This document shows positions 63,771 through 64,000 of a DNA stretch of 64,000 bases, one piece after another. Made by a program: the position numbers and the translations under genes. The notes below the pieces were generated by a model, which made no database searches, was not told where the DNA came from, and saw nothing but the letters and a program-made list of their open reading frames with translations. Numbering within the stretch: position 1 is the first letter of the stretch; each line of letters begins with the position of its first letter. Origin of the DNA: Pseudomonas japonica. Lineage in GTDB: Bacteria > Pseudomonadota > Gammaproteobacteria > Pseudomonadales > Pseudomonadaceae. Where the stretch lies: assembly GCF_900188455.1 (NCBI RefSeq), contig NZ_FZOL01000015.1, positions 62,001 to 126,000 on the forward strand, read 5' to 3'.

Positions 63771-64000
63771 ATGCGTTATCAATTGCCCCTGCGTCGAATC
63801 GGCATGAAGCACTTTCTTCCGTCCACCGCCCTCGCATTGCTGATCGGCCTCGGCAGCCTGCCCTTCGCGGGCACGGCACTGGCGGCCAACAGCTGGGAAT
63901 CGCTGCAGCCGGATCGCGATCAGGTGGTCGCCAGTCTCAACGTGGTCGAGCTGCTCAAGCGCCATCACTACAGCAAGCCGCCGCTGAACGATGCACGTTC
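63771..64000 (+). CDS. prc: Tail-specific periplasmic protease Prc/AlgO (5' part)
   Basis: The first 76 codons of a gene cut by the window end. A signal peptide is seen in the stretch from MKHFLPSTALALLIGLGSLP (ATG at 63804; an ATG 11 codons earlier at 63771 is also in frame) and the mature part starts ANSWESLQPDRDQVVASLNVVELLKRHHYSKPPL, typical of carboxy-terminal proteases. In P. aeruginosa the homologue in the same place, AlgO/Prc, degrades MucA-type proteins and affects mucoidy (established knowledge). The catalytic Ser-Lys dyad lies beyond the window. Confidence 0.9.
   Translation, partial: MRYQLPLRRIGMKHFLPSTALALLIGLGSLPFAGTALAANSWESLQPDRDQVVASLNVVELLKRHHYSKPPLNDAR

Overview
The window is a stretch of core chromosome from a gamma-proteobacterium of the genus Pseudomonas. 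Evidence is the high GC, the fused tyrA-aroA gene, the N-acetylglutaminylglutamine amide (NAGGN) osmolyte genes, mupP next to ubiG, an RsmI-type CsrA, MtaD plus MtnA, and a gene order that tracks the wzz-ihfB-rpsA-...-gyrA and minCDE-...-prc neighbourhoods known from P. aeruginosa and P. putida. The lack of hisC2 between pheA and tyrA-aroA, the presence of rsmI, and the repeat types make a P. putida-group or related species most likely, but the species cannot be fixed from this sequence. I see no rRNA, tRNA, CRISPR array, prophage or insertion sequence.

Layout. 1-2420: edge of the O-antigen locus (wzz, a 735-bp AT-richer gap, lapA). 2451-12617: leftward ihfB, rpsA, cmk, tyrA-aroA, pheA, serC and gyrA, which combine translation/nucleoid genes with aromatic amino acid and serine synthesis; several stop and start codons overlap. 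12899-17668: mtnA divergent from mtaD (methylthioadenosine salvage), then ubiG-mupP-yciK. 17655-25408: leftward tenA-like gene, a membrane GGDEF/EAL protein, an ABC exporter with a DsbA-like partner, trhO, bolA-like and a DUF2059 protein. 25571-31783: fumC, a DMT transporter, polyphosphate:AMP phosphotransferase and mnmC. 31784-32433: a non-coding island built of two head-to-head copies of a 151-bp repeat. 32434-37169: the NAGGN operon (asnO-type amidotransferase, ngg, M42 peptidase). 37350-42546: yheU, rsmI, ynfA, an SDR, a DUF3309 peptide, the yjcH-actP acetate uptake operon and an orphan betaine-binding protein. 42879-50373: envelope genes (GH17 glucosyltransferase, a periplasmic esterase overlapping mlaA, a patatin, a lipid A acyltransferase). 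49615-53731: minCDE, rluA, aminopeptidase. 53854-56207: a 54-residue membrane peptide and an MscS-type channel. 56204-62554: a divergent GntR regulator and an ABC importer operon that carries two phosphoester-type hydrolases. 62701-64000: a quinone oxidoreductase and the start of prc/algO.

The most interesting items are: the importer operon with its built-in alkaline-phosphatase-superfamily and HAD hydrolases and a perfect CTAG-centred palindrome at its regulator (substrate unknown; a phosphonate or phosphoester is an inference); the paired 151-bp inverted repeat; the three-hairpin rpsA leader; an apparently orphan intrinsic terminator ahead of prc; and a REP palindrome that supplies the stop codon of the patatin gene. 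Seven intergenic REP-pair or degenerate REP sites of several sequence types are recorded.
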